A stretch of 64,000 bases of DNA, taken from the NCBI GenBank assembly GCA_039566865.1, contig CM076954.1:8626001-8690000 (forward strand), given 5' to 3'. The position numbers were made by a program, and so were the translations under genes. The notes beneath the pieces are model-generated. The model had not been told where the DNA came from. It saw only the letters and a list, made by a program, of their open reading frames with translations, and searched no databases. Below are positions 30,080 through 39,685 of the stretch, piece by piece. The DNA comes from Aurelia coerulea. Taxonomy: Eukaryota > Cnidaria > Scyphozoa > Semaeostomeae > Ulmaridae. Within the stretch, counting starts at the first letter, position 1. Each line of letters begins with the position of its first letter.

Positions 30080-32458
30080 TTAGGAGTTTAGAAGGGCGTG
30101 TCCTTCTTTGAATAGTTTTTCTTCATAATATAAAAGAGCAGACGAGTTATTTAGAGCAAAGAATACGAATATTTTGAAAAACGGCTCTTTTAGCTTGTTG
30201 TGTCTTATTCCGCATTCGTGGACGTGTTTGGGAAAGCTACAAGTTGAAATGCCACTTCTGGATTCTGAAATATGATTATTCATGCGATTGCGTAAGGTCC
30301 GTGTCTGTCCAATGTAACTCATCTCGTTGTTGCACATGTTACATGAAAGGAAATAAACCACATTTTCACTCTGGCAAGTAATGCTGGATTTGATTTCCCA
30401 AGTGCTGTTATTTGCGGTCGTGAATGAGGTGACAGGCTGCAGATACTGTTTGCATAGCTTACATCTTTTGTTTGAACAGAGTGAAATTCCAGGGATTCGA
30501 TGTAGTGGTCGTACGTGTTTGGTCTCAAACTTTGCTTTTGTGAGTGTCGATAATAAGTTTTTAGGTTGTTTCAATGCAACGACTGGTTTCGATTTTGCGA
30601 ACACTGTTTTTAATTTCTTATCATTGGCATTTTTCAAAAGGTTCGATACGTTCTTCAATACATTGTTAAAACGAAATTGTGGGTAATAAGTTGTAACCAG
30701 AGGCACGATATCTTTCGAAGGGCATGGAGCAGGGCCTTGTAGTTTTGCATTATGGAAAGCTTTTCGTAGTACATGAAGTGGGTAATGACAGTCTAATAAC
30801 CAATTTTCAAGCTCTTTAAGGCGAAACTCGACTCTTTTTGGGTCTGAGACGAACACGATAATTCTTTTCGCTAGATTGTAAGGAATGTTTTGTTTAATAT
30901 GTACAGGATGAGCGCTTTCAAAATTGAGATAGTCGTGTGGGTTTGTATCTTTGTAAAAAATATCGGTTTCAATATATTTGTTATTCTTGATAATGACTTC
31001 TATGTCGAGGAAGTTCAGAGACTTAGTGTTCTCTTCCGATTTTTGCTTACTTTTTTCCAGCGTGAAATTTATAGTTGGGTGTAGTTCATTCAATGCGGTC
31101 AGAAATAGATCAATGCTTAAATGTTTTGGAAGTGCGATAAATCCATCATCCATATAGCGATAAAATTTGTCTTGTATCAAGGCACAGTCGTTTCGATCAA
31201 AGTATTTTGGTAAAATAATAGGAAAGAGTTTCGTTTCTTCTAAATATCCTACGGTTAGGCAAGCATACGGTGGAGCGAATTTTGTACCCATTGCGGTTCC
31301 AGCTGTCTGTTTGTAAAGGGTACCATCGAATAAAAAGTTATTGTTCTCTAAAATAAACTTGGCTGCGTTGACGATAAAGTCGCAACTTAACCTTTCTGGA
31401 ATGAGGTCGTGTCTTTTGTTTATCCAATAAGTTAGAGCTTCAAGGCCGAGTTCGTGTGGAATGCTGGTATAGAGGCTTATGATATCGCAGGAATATAGCT
31501 CTACTTCTTGTTCAAATTCTTGTGGTAGTTTACGAAGGAAATGCCAATCATCTTTAATATAGGTTTTCAAGGTTGGAACTAAAGGTTTTAAAACTGTGTC
31601 TAGAAATTCGCTTAGTCTCTGGGTTGGTGCTACTGGACCCGCTATTATTGGTCGGCTTTTTAAATCATTGGGTGGATCAACTTCAACATATATTTTGTTT
31701 TCCTCCTTTATCATTCGAATTATTTCTTTACTTTTGTGAATTTTAGGAAGGGCGTAAAAGTTACTTGTTTTCCATTCGAAGTTAGAAATAAAATCGACTT
31801 CCTTTTTTGTTAGACAGTCTTCGTGATTACGTAAAAGTGTGTTCAAGCTTTTCATGACGTTTCTATCTTCATTTTTATCGACTTTGGTATATGATTTGTG
31901 ATTAAGATGGTTTTCTAAAACGAGGCTGTCACGATAATAAGGCTTGTCCATAATTATGAAATTGCCACCTTTGTCTGCTTTTTTCATGATTAGTTCTTCA
32001 TTGGTAGCTAATTCGTGTAAGGCGGTTCTTTCTTCGGAGGTTAGGTTGTCTGGGCATGATCTAGTATCTGGTTGTAGCATTTCGATAAAGGTACAGATTT
32101 GGTGTAGCTCTTTGTTTTCTGTATAAATCGGCCGGTTAGATTTGTTTCTATGAAGGGAGGGGTCATTCCATTCCTTGTCCCAAAATACCTCTTTTATTTT
32201 TAGTTTTCTAGTGAAATCCTTTGTATTGGTACGAAAATTGTTACGAGGGGTTGATAGTGGTGTAAACTTTGGCCCTCTCGCTAATAAGGATATGTGGTTT
32301 GCAGCCAATTTGAAGGAGGATAGGTTGATGATCTTAGTTGATACGGTCGGGGAGGGTGTGGCTGCTGGTTTCTTCGCCAGTTTTTTGAGGCATTTTGAGA
32401 GTGGTTTGTTGAAACAGGCGTGGTTGAAGCTGGCTTTGGACGGGCAGATGGTTCTTGG
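30080..32458 (-). CDS. PLE ORF2: reverse transcriptase with GIY-YIG endonuclease
   Basis: About 792 open codons on the minus strand, starting after a TAG at 32459-32461. PLE RTs prime on nicked DNA and are related to telomerase RT; the GIY-YIG domain makes the nick. Near the start is KIINLSSFKLAANHISLLARG, the conserved opening of PLE RTs. Motif A is SCDIISLYTSIP, motif B TAMGTKFAPPYA, motif C YRYMDDGF (YMDD intact). After a linker comes a Cys cluster, LCSNKRCKLCKQY. The GIY-YIG domain follows: VVYFLSC, SYIGQT, Arg in LRNRMNNH and Glu in YYEEKLF. There is no ATG before the conserved opening; the first in-frame ATG is inside the RT (EMLQPD). Expression therefore probably depends on a frameshift from ORF1. 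All catalytic residues are present. Confidence 0.95.
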   Translation of the reverse strand, partial: PRTICPSKASFNHACFNKPLSKCLKKLAKKPAATPSPTVSTKIINLSSFKLAANHISLLARGPKFTPLSTPRNNFRTNTKDFTRKLKIKEVFWDKEWNDPSLHRNKSNRPIYTENKELHQICTFIEMLQPDTRSCPDNLTSEERTALHELATNEELIMKKADKGGNFIIMDKPYYRDSLVLENHLNHKSYTKVDKNEDRNVMKSLNTLLRNHEDCLTKKEVDFISNFEWKTSNFYALPKIHKSKEIIRMIKEENKIYVEVDPPNDLKSRPIIAGPVAPTQRLSEFLDTVLKPLVPTLKTYIKDDWHFLRKLPQEFEQEVELYSCDIISLYTSIPHELGLEALTYWINKRHDLIPERLSCDFIVNAAKFILENNNFLFDGTLYKQTAGTAMGTKFAPPYACLTVGYLEETKLFPIILPKYFDRNDCALIQDKFYRYMDDGFIALPKHLSIDLFLTALNELHPTINFTLEKSKQKSEENTKSLNFLDIEVIIKNNKYIETDIFYKDTNPHDYLNFESAHPVHIKQNIPYNLAKRIIVFVSDPKRVEFRLKELENWLLDCHYPLHVLRKAFHNAKLQGPAPCPSKDIVPLVTTYYPQFRFNNVLKNVSNLLKNANDKKLKTVFAKSKPVVALKQPKNLLSTLTKAKFETKHVRPLHRIPGISLCSNKRCKLCKQYLQPVTSFTTANNSTWEIKSSITCQSENVVYFLSCNMCNNEMSYIGQTRTLRNRMNNHISESRSGISTCSFPKHVHECGIRHNKLKEPFFKIFVFFALNNSSALLYYEEKLFKEGHALLNS

Positions 32459-33294
32459 CTATTTTGATTTGGGTTGTGCTGATTTTTGTTGTGTGTTGAT
32501 GCATTTGGCTTGCTGTAGATGGTGGTTTTTTGGTTTGATGTTTCTTGTTCTTTTGGCCTTGATTGTTGCTCCTTATCTTTCTTATGTGCTGCTCTTGTGC
32601 TTTGAATTCTTTGGTCCCATTTGGAGTGAATAGCTTCCTCATTTTGCTTAACTCTCTGTGACCAGAACGTTTTCAGCTCTTCGACTTCTTCCTCAGTGCT
32701 TGCATTTGATGTAATAAATGAGATTACATTCTCGTCAACGCCGTTAATTTTCTCTTCAGACAGCGCTACTCTTACATTTAAAACATCTATCTCTGCTCGG
32801 ACTTTATGCATTGCCAGATTGTCGTAGATCTCCTTTTCTTTTTCGTTGGCTGGGGTGGTTTTCTCATTTTCTCGGAACTTACGAGGTATATAGGCTGGTT
32901 CTTCTGATAGACATTCTGAAAAGAGCTGAGCTAGTTGTTTGTTTCGAGTGTAATTCCAAAACAGGTCTTTTCTTTCTTTCAGTTGATTGTAGATGTGAGA
33001 TTTTGTTTCATTGTTTTTGTTGCTGGCTGTTATAGTGGAAGTTAATGTGGTGGATGTTAATGTAGATCCAACGTTTTTCAGGTTGTCTTGAATTTGGCTT
33101 TTAATTAAAACCTGTGTTGCTTCCATAATTGAAGGGGTAAGTTCCTTTATAATTGTTGGCAGAATTTCCATGATGTTGTTGAAGAAAATTTCCTTGATTG
33201 CGTCTCGTTGGGTTGGCGTAAGAATTTCCTCAATTGCTTCTCGTTGGGTTGGTGTAAGATCCAAATCATTGTTTAGCTTCGTATAATGTGCCAT
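32281..33294 (-). CDS. PLE ORF1: helical N-terminal protein, overlaps ORF2
   Basis: 337 codons, ATG at 33294 about 35 bases after the tandem junction. The N-terminus holds two copies of a 12-residue motif (LTPTQREAIEEI, LTPTQRDAIKEI) followed by amphipathic helix-like sequence. The middle is charged and probably coiled. The last 100 residues are rich in Gln, Asn, Pro, Ser and Lys and look disordered, as in nucleic-acid-binding tails. No catalytic motif. It overlaps ORF2 by 178 bases in the 0 frame relative to ORF2's -1 frame. An in-phase A AAA AAC at 32386-32380 would fuse about 303 ORF1 residues to about 767 ORF2 residues. If it is not frameshifted, ORF1 ends alone at 32281. Confidence 0.85.
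   Translation of the reverse strand: MAHYTKLNNDLDLTPTQREAIEEILTPTQRDAIKEIFFNNIMEILPTIIKELTPSIMEATQVLIKSQIQDNLKNVGSTLTSTTLTSTITASNKNNETKSHIYNQLKERKDLFWNYTRNKQLAQLFSECLSEEPAYIPRKFRENEKTTPANEKEKEIYDNLAMHKVRAEIDVLNVRVALSEEKINGVDENVISFITSNASTEEEVEELKTFWSQRVKQNEEAIHSKWDQRIQSTRAAHKKDKEQQSRPKEQETSNQKTTIYSKPNASTHNKNQHNPNQNSQEPSARPKPASTTPVSTNHSQNASKNWRRNQQPHPPRPYQLRSSTYPPSNWLQTTYPY
32380..32386 (-). other. Candidate -1 ribosomal frameshift site (A AAA AAC)
   Basis: In ORF1 phase the bases read TCA AAA AAC, the canonical X XXY YYZ heptamer. Slipping back one base gives AAA AAA then CTG, which is exactly the ORF2 frame (the CTG starts at 32380, a multiple of 3 from other ORF2 codons). It lies inside the 178-base overlap. 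A short CTGG/CCAG hairpin begins at its 3' edge, closer than the usual 5-9-base spacer, so the stimulator is unclear. Confidence 0.6.
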
Positions 33295-33381
33295 CTCTAA
33301 CTAAAAACTTGGTAAAATATATAACTAGAAACTTGATGCAGAGAGGTTGGACGACAAAAAATACTATAAGCTATGTTTTAA

Positions 33382-33422
33382 CACACTGAGGCCTTTCGGA
33401 CTTGTGTCCTCATCAGAGTATG
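33382..33422 (-). ncRNA. Hammerhead ribozyme, end of PLE-2 and leader of PLE-1
   Basis: Same sequence and fold as the PLE-1 ribozyme. Because PLE-1 follows directly on the minus strand, cleavage here would set the 5' end of a PLE-1 transcript about 90 bases before ORF1. Confidence 0.9.
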
Positions 33423-33517
33423 ATTTCGAATGATTCTAAACTATCAACGATGTGTATATAAGCTTTTACGAGGAAATTCTATACTTGAGGATTATGATGC
33501 ACGAGGTAGATATTTAA

Positions 33518-35375
33518 TTAGGAGTTTAGAAGGGCGTGTCCTTCTTTGAATAGTTTTTCTTCATAATATAAAAGAGCAGACGAGTTATTTAGAGCAAAGA
33601 ATACGAATATTTTGAAAAACGGCTCTTTTAGCTTGTTGTGTCTTATTCCGCATTCGTGGACGTGTTTGGGAAAGCTACAAGTTGAAATGCCACTTCTGGA
33701 TTCTGAAATATGATTATTCATGCGATTGCGTAAGGTCCGTGTCTGTCCAATGTAACTCATCTCGTTGTTGCACATGTTACATGAAAGGAAATAAACCACA
33801 TTTTCACTCTGGCAAGTAATGCTGGATTTGATTTCCCAAGTGCTGTTATTTGCGGTCGTGAATGAGGTGACAGGCTGCAGATACTGTTTGCATAGCTTAC
33901 ATCTTTTGTTTGAACAGAGTGAAATTCCAGGGATTCGATGTAGTGGTCGTACGTGTTTGGTCTCAAACTTTGCTTTTGTGAGTGTCGATAATAAGTTTTT
34001 AGGTTGTTTCAATGCAACGACTGGTTTCGATTTTGCGAACACTGTTTTTAATTTCTTATCATTGGCATTTTTCAAAAGGTTCGATACGTTCTTCAATACA
34101 TTGTTAAAACGAAATTGTGGGTAATAAGTTGTAACCAGAGGCACGATATCTTTCGAAGGGCATGGAGCAGGGCCTTGTAGTTTTGCATTATGGAAAGCTT
34201 TTCGTAGTACATGAAGTGGGTAATGACAGTCTAATAACCAATTTTCAAGCTCTTTAAGGCGAAACTCGACTCTTTTTGGGTCTGAGACGAACACGATAAT
34301 TCTTTTCGCTAGATTGTAAGGAATGTTTTGTTTAATATGTACAGGATGAGCGCTTTCAAAATTGAGATAGTCGTGTGGGTTTGTATCTTTGTAAAAAATA
34401 TCGGTTTCAATATATTTGTTATTCTTGATAATGACTTCTATGTCGAGGAAGTTCAGAGACTTAGTGTTCTCTTCCGATTTTTGCTTACTTTTTTCCAGCG
34501 TGAAATTTATAGTTGGGTGTAGTTCATTCAATGCGGTCAGAAATAGATCAATGCTTAAATGTTTTGGAAGTGCGATAAATCCATCATCCATATAGCGATA
34601 AAATTTGTCTTGTATCAAGGCACAGTCGTTTCGATCAAAGTATTTTGGTAAAATAATAGGAAAGAGTTTCGTTTCTTCTAAATATCCTACGGTTAGGCAA
34701 GCATACGGTGGAGCGAATTTTGTACCCATTGCGGTTCCAGCTGTCTGTTTGTAAAGGGTACCATCGAATAAAAAGTTATTGTTCTCTAAAATAAACTTGG
34801 CTGCGTTGACGATAAAGTCGCAACTTAACCTTTCTGGAATGAGGTCGTGTCTTTTGTTTATCCAATAAGTTAGAGCTTCAAGGCCGAGTTCGTGTGGAAT
34901 GCTGGTATAGAGGCTTATGATATCGCAGGAATATAGCTCTACTTCTTGTTCAAATTCTTGTGGTAGTTTACGAAGGAAATGCCAATCATCTTTAATATAG
35001 GTTTTCAAGGTTGGAACTAAAGGTTTTAAAACTGTGTCTAGAAATTCGCTTAGTCTCTGGGTTGGTGCTACTGGACCCGCTATTATTGGTCGGCTTTTTA
35101 AATCATTGGGTGGATCAACTTCAACATATATTTTGTTTTCCTCCTTTATCATTCGAATTATTTCTTTACTTTTGTGAATTTTAGGAAGGGCGTAAAAGTT
35201 ACTTGTTTTCCATTCGAAGTTAGAAATAAAATCGACTTCCTTTTTTGTTAGACAGTCTTCGTGATTACGTAAAAGTGTGTTCAAGCTTTTCATGACGTTT
35301 CTATCTTCATTTTTATCGACTTTGGTGTATGATTTGTGATTAAGATGGTTTTCTAAAACGAGGCTGTCACGATAA
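33518..35375 (-). pseudogene. PLE-2 ORF2, truncated at its 5' end
   Basis: Open from the truncation point (YRDSLVLENHLNHK) to the same stop as PLE-1. It holds all RT motifs A-C, including YMDD, the Cys cluster and the GIY-YIG domain, but lacks ORF1 and the first 150 or so RT residues. The Met-Phe at the apparent start comes from junction bases. Confidence 0.9.
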
Positions 35376-35387
35376 AACAAAACAGGT
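35376..35387. other. Head-to-head inversion junction with filler
   Basis: About 12 bases (ACAAAACAG-like) join the truncated 5' end of PLE-2 (minus strand) to the truncated 5' end of PLE-3 (plus strand). They match neither unit at this point. Confidence 0.75.
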
Positions 35388-35389
35388 AT

Positions 35390-37494
35390 TTTGGGACAAG
35401 GAATGGAATGACCCCTCCCTTCATAGAAACAAATCTAACCGGCCGATTTATACAGAAAACAAAGAGCTACACCAAATCTGTACCTTTATCGAAATGCTAC
35501 AACCAGATACTAGATCATGCCCAGACAACCTAACCTCCGAAGAAAGAACCGCCTTACACGAATTAGCTACCAATGAAGAACTAATCATGAAAAAAGCAGA
35601 CAAAGGTGGCAATTTCATAATTATGGACAAGCCTTATTATCGTGACAGCCTCGTTTTAGAAAACCATCTTAATCACAAATCATACACCAAAGTCGATAAA
35701 AATGAAGATAGAAACGTCATGAAAAGCTTGAACACACTTTTACGTAATCACGAAGACTGTCTAACAAAAAAGGAAGTCGATTTTATTTCTAACTTCGAAT
35801 GGAAAACAAGTAACTTTTACGCCCTTCCTAAAATTCACAAAAGTAAAGAAATAATTCGAATGATAAAGGAGGAAAACAAAATATATGTTGAAGTTGATCC
35901 ACCCAATGATTTAAAAAGCCGACCAATAATAGCGGGTCCAGTAGCACCAACCCAGAGACTAAGCGAATTTCTAGACACAGTTTTAAAACCTTTAGTTCCA
36001 ACCTTGAAAACCTATATTAAAGATGATTGGCATTTCCTTCGTAAACTACCACAAGAATTTGAACAAGAAGTAGAGCTATATTCCTGCGATATCATAAGCC
36101 TCTATACCAGCATTCCACACGAACTCGGCCTTGAAGCTCTAACTTATTGGATAAACAAAAGACACGACCTCATTCCAGAAAGGTTAAGTTGCGACTTTAT
36201 CGTCAACGCAGCCAAGTTTATTTTAGAGAACAATAACTTTTTATTCGATGGTACCCTTTACAAACAGACAGCTGGAACCGCAATGGGTACAAAATTCGCT
36301 CCACCGTATGCTTGCCTAACCGTAGGATATTTAGAAGAAACGAAACTCTTTCCTATTATTTTACCAAAATACTTTGATCGAAACGACTGTGCCTTGATAC
36401 AAGACAAATTTTATCGCTATATGGATGATGGATTTATCGCACTTCCAAAACATTTAAGCATTGATCTATTTCTGACCGCATTGAATGAACTACACCCAAC
36501 TATAAATTTCACGCTGGAAAAAAGTAAGCAAAAATCGGAAGAGAACACTAAGTCTCTGAACTTCCTCGACATAGAAGTCATTATCAAGAATAACAAATAT
36601 ATTGAAACCGATATTTTTTACAAAGATACAAACCCACACGACTATCTCAATTTTGAAAGCGCTCATCCTGTACATATTAAACAAAACATTCCTTACAATC
36701 TAGCGAAAAGAATTATCGTGTTCGTCTCAGACCCAAAAAGAGTCGAGTTTCGCCTTAAAGAGCTTGAAAATTGGTTATTAGACTGTCATTACCCACTTCA
36801 TGTACTACGAAAAGCTTTCCATAATGCAAAACTACAAGGCCCTGCTCCATGCCCTTCGAAAGATATCGTGCCTCTGGTTACAACTTATTACCCACAATTT
36901 CGTTTTAACAATGTATTGAAGAACGTATCGAACCTTTTGAAAAATGCCAATGATAAGAAATTAAAAACAGTGTTCGCAAAATCGAAACCAGTCGTTGCAT
37001 TGAAACAACCTAAAAACTTATTATCGACACTCACAAAAGCAAAGTTTGAGACCAAACACGTACGACCACTACATCGAATCCCTGGAATTTCACTCTGTTC
37101 AAACAAAAGATGTAAGCTATGCAAACAGTATCTGCAGCCTGTCACCTCATTCACGACCGCAAATAACAGCACTTGGGAAATCAAATCCAGCATTACTTGC
37201 CAGAGTGAAAATGTGGTTTATTTCCTTTCATGTAACATGTGCAACAACGAGATGAGTTACATTGGACAGACACGGACCTTACGCAATCGCATGAATAATC
37301 ATATTTCAGAATCCAGAAGTGGCATTTCAACTTGTAGCTTTCCCAAACACGTCCACGAATGCGGAATAAGACACAACAAGCTAAAAGAGCCGTTTTTCAA
37401 AATATTCGTATTCTTTGCTCTAAATAACTCGTCTGCTCTTTTATATTATGAAGAAAAACTATTCAAAGAAGGACACGCCCTTCTAAACTCCTAA
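35390..37494 (+). pseudogene. PLE-3 ORF2, truncated at its 5' end
   Basis: Open from VFWDKEWNDPSLH to the stop at 37494, about 60 codons more than PLE-2 at the 5' side. The residues match PLE-1 throughout. Motif A is at about 36082-36117, YMDD at 36418-36429, the Cys cluster at about 37096-37131, and the YIGQT block at about 37258-37272. It lacks ORF1 and the conserved RT opening, so it is not autonomous. Confidence 0.92.
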
Positions 37495-37589
37495 TTAAAT
37501 ATCTACCTCGTGCATCATAATCCTCAAGTATAGAATTTCCTCGTAAAAGCTTATATACACATCGTTGATAGTTTAGAATCATTCGAAAT

Positions 37590-37630
37590 CATACTCTGAT
37601 GAGGACACAAGTCCGAAAGGCCTCAGTGTG
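37590..37630 (+). ncRNA. Hammerhead ribozyme, PLE-3
   Basis: CATACT, CTGATGA, GGAC-ACAA-GTCC stem II, GAAA, GGCC, TC, AGTGTG: identical to the other two. It is followed by about 78 bases of post-cleavage leader ending at the microsatellite. Confidence 0.9.
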
Positions 37631-37708
37631 TTAAAACATAGCTTATAGTATTTTTTGTCGTCCAACCTCTCTGCATCAAGTTTCTAGTTATATATTTTAC
37701 CAAGTTTT

Positions 37709-37772
37709 TACATACATAAATACATACATACACACATACATACATACATACATACATACATACAAATCAATG
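37709..37772 (+). repeat. (ACAT)n microsatellite, target of compound PLE
   Basis: About fifteen ACAT/CATA units with a few variants (AAAT, ACAC). It abuts the end of PLE-3; the short matching remnant at 29878-29890 abuts the other end. Confidence 0.95.
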
Positions 37773-38760
37773 GTAGTTTAGCGGGACTTCGTTGTGAGGA
37801 CACTTTACCGGGACGGACTCTAAATAGCTTCTCTTTGGTGAATTCATAGAATATTTGGCCTAGTGATACCTTACATTCAAGGAATAACTTGATGCCAGTT
37901 ATATTTTCCTTTTTATGAGCAAACATTTCCCGTCCCGCAAAGTTGCCAAATGTCAAGCTTTACGAAAATGTCCCGGTAAGACTGCAAAACTAAATATTCA
38001 TCGGTAAACTGTGTAAAGTTACTAATTGTTCACAAAAACATTTCTTTCTTCCTGAAATCAAACTGTGACACTCTAGAAAATACTGTATGTTCTAGAAAGG
38101 TTTTATTATGATTTTGCAAAATGTCCCGCTATGTCAGGTGTGTATCCTTGCAGGTACCTCCAAGTGACCAAAAACGAATATGTGTAAATTTTTGGGCGAG
38201 TTCGATTCCTGTCTGGTGGTGCGGTATTCTTACATTCTCGCGTGGAATGAAGATAATTATCTGAATCAATGCCATTTAGCCCTTCCCTGTCCAAGAGATA
38301 GCATATGTGTGAAAGTTACCTTACAAGTATGCGTATTTTCATAAGAAACTGCCCACGAGAAACTCAGCTCTCAGATCGCCAAAGGATTAAGAGACTCCAG
38401 TTCTGGGAGAAGATAAGTTAAGAAACTACTTACTTTGATAAAGGAAATCCTTGATATAATTTTACTTTCACTTGTTTCCTGTATCATGTTACTGGTAAGG
38501 TACTTGACTAATGTGTAAACATTGGAAAGACTTAAAAACAATTTTTTTGAAATGTTCACGAGGGCACAAGTGTGGCACAGGTAGTGAACATGAAGATTGT
38601 TATGGAACCTCTAAGAAATTCGTAAGAAACTCTGAGTACTCAAGATCTGATGATTTTAAGAAAGTTTCAGAACTGGCGCAAATTCTTAGTTTCTTATGAA
38701 AAATACTTGTAGCTATCCTAATACTCAACTGTTATGCGTGAAACTCCATAGGTGACCTTT
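37773..38760. repeat. Diverged satellite monomer, left outlier
   Basis: ATGTCCCGCTATG...GGTGTGTATCCTTGCA at 38121, GAAACTCAGCTCTCAGATCGCC near 38359 and AAACTCTGAGTACTCA...ATCTGATGA near 38628 align in order with the satellite monomer of the main array. It is much more divergent than the array centre and is now separated from it by a PLE, microsatellites and a LINE fragment. The first 300 bases have no clear match. Confidence 0.75.
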
Positions 38761-39600
38761 TCATCAAATTGTGAGTAATATCGGTTCTTTTCTCGGATAG
38801 ACGCATTTTAATATTCCTTGAAACAGCTGTATGTTCTTGATTATTTATATAAGACATTTGCTATACATCTCATATACTTTCTAATTACAATACAACATAA
38901 CACAACACAACACAACAGGGACGACACCATAACATGGGGAACATAAAACAATGACATGAGCAATGTTGAACTACATACCAATAGATACTACCAGCTAAAT
39001 GGATACTGAGGGTTGTGTAGTGATGCATCAAAATAATGCAGCAAGCGCAACACTTTTATGTTATATAGTGGATCGAATTTGAAAAAGAAAATTTACAAAG
39101 AGAAAGAACTTGGTGCGACAAAAGGAACATCAAGGGGCTTGGTGATTGCATGTCATGTAACTAAAGTTTCCACAAAACTTAATCAAAGCGACCGGCTTTT
39201 TTTGACGAAATGTAGAGTCAATAGACCTTTGCAGTTCTGAAAATGAATCTGAATCGAACGATGTTTTGATACATTTTGTAAAATTTTCGAATGTTCCCAA
39301 CAGTGATAGAAGCGCAAACGCCACCCAATCGAACCTCTCCTACGAACATTTACAAAAACTTGTCTCTCAATCCAGGTTCTTTTGTAGAATAGCTTAAAGG
39401 TCTATTGGAGTTTATTTCAGCTCAAGTCGTTTGAAAGGTGTTCATCATCCAGGGATAAAGGATGCGTTACAGCAAACTTGAACAAATTTTAGCAAAAGTA
39501 AACAGTTCAAGCGAGACGATCTTGTCGTTGAGCCTCAAAAGAAGGGCACAGAAGCAAAAGGTGCTCCGTATCCTCAATGCCACATACGGTATATATATTT
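38761..39600. other. No recognisable gene
   Basis: Contains a short ACACA run near 38895-38918. Open frames of up to 64 codons are not convincing. Similarity to PLE coding starts only at about 39618. Confidence 0.5.
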
Positions 39601-39685
39601 ACAATTAGAGAATTAAAGAGATAGTTAAATTCCGTTTACAAGAATTAAAAAACTGGCTTTTGAATTGCAACTATCACAACTCCTT

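Larger units (their letters stand above)
29891..33328 (-). mobile_element. Penelope-like element, full 3,438-bp unit (PLE-1)
   Basis: The minus strand carries ORF1 (33294-32281), an overlapping ORF2 with RT and GIY-YIG endonuclease (32458-30080) and a 3' UTR with a hammerhead ribozyme. Directly upstream lies the 3' end of a second unit, so the two are tandem with period 3,438 bp and the ribozymes of both bracket one complete coding unit. This is the tandem (pLTR) organisation known for PLEs. The coding sequence has no stop or frameshift other than the ORF1/ORF2 phase change, so the copy looks recent and possibly functional. Confidence 0.96.
33329..35375 (-). mobile_element. PLE-2, 5'-truncated tandem copy
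   Basis: This is a copy of the first unit offset by 3,438 bp with no visible indel. It covers the 3' UTR, the hammerhead and the last 614 or so codons of ORF2, then breaks off after GAGGCTGTCACGATAA. The encoded residues are identical to PLE-1. One silent difference (TAT in PLE-1 at about 31886, TAC here and in PLE-3) groups this copy with the inverted one. Its 3' end lies head-to-tail against the start of PLE-1. Confidence 0.95.
35388..37708 (+). mobile_element. PLE-3, inverted 5'-truncated copy
   Basis: This plus-strand copy starts at GTATTTTGGGACAAGG in ORF2 and runs through the 3' UTR and hammerhead. It then continues 28 bases (TTTCTAGTTATATATTTTAC and following) into what is the ORF1 leader of the next tandem unit in PLE-1. 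It stops where the (ACAT)n flank begins. PLE-2 and PLE-3 form an almost perfect inverted repeat of about 2.05 kb per arm. Confidence 0.95.

Noticed and set aside
30319..30528. 69-101-codon frames overlapping the PLE ORF2 (repeated at 33757, 33819, 36888 and 37046)
   Set aside because: These are other-frame shadows of the RT/GIY-YIG coding sequence and are copied only because the PLE is copied.
29891..37708. Interpreting the repeated PLE ends as LTRs of a retrovirus-like element
   Set aside because: There is no gag, protease, RNase H or integrase, no primer-binding site and no TG...CA ends. RT motifs and GIY-YIG are of PLE type and the repeats arise from tandem units.
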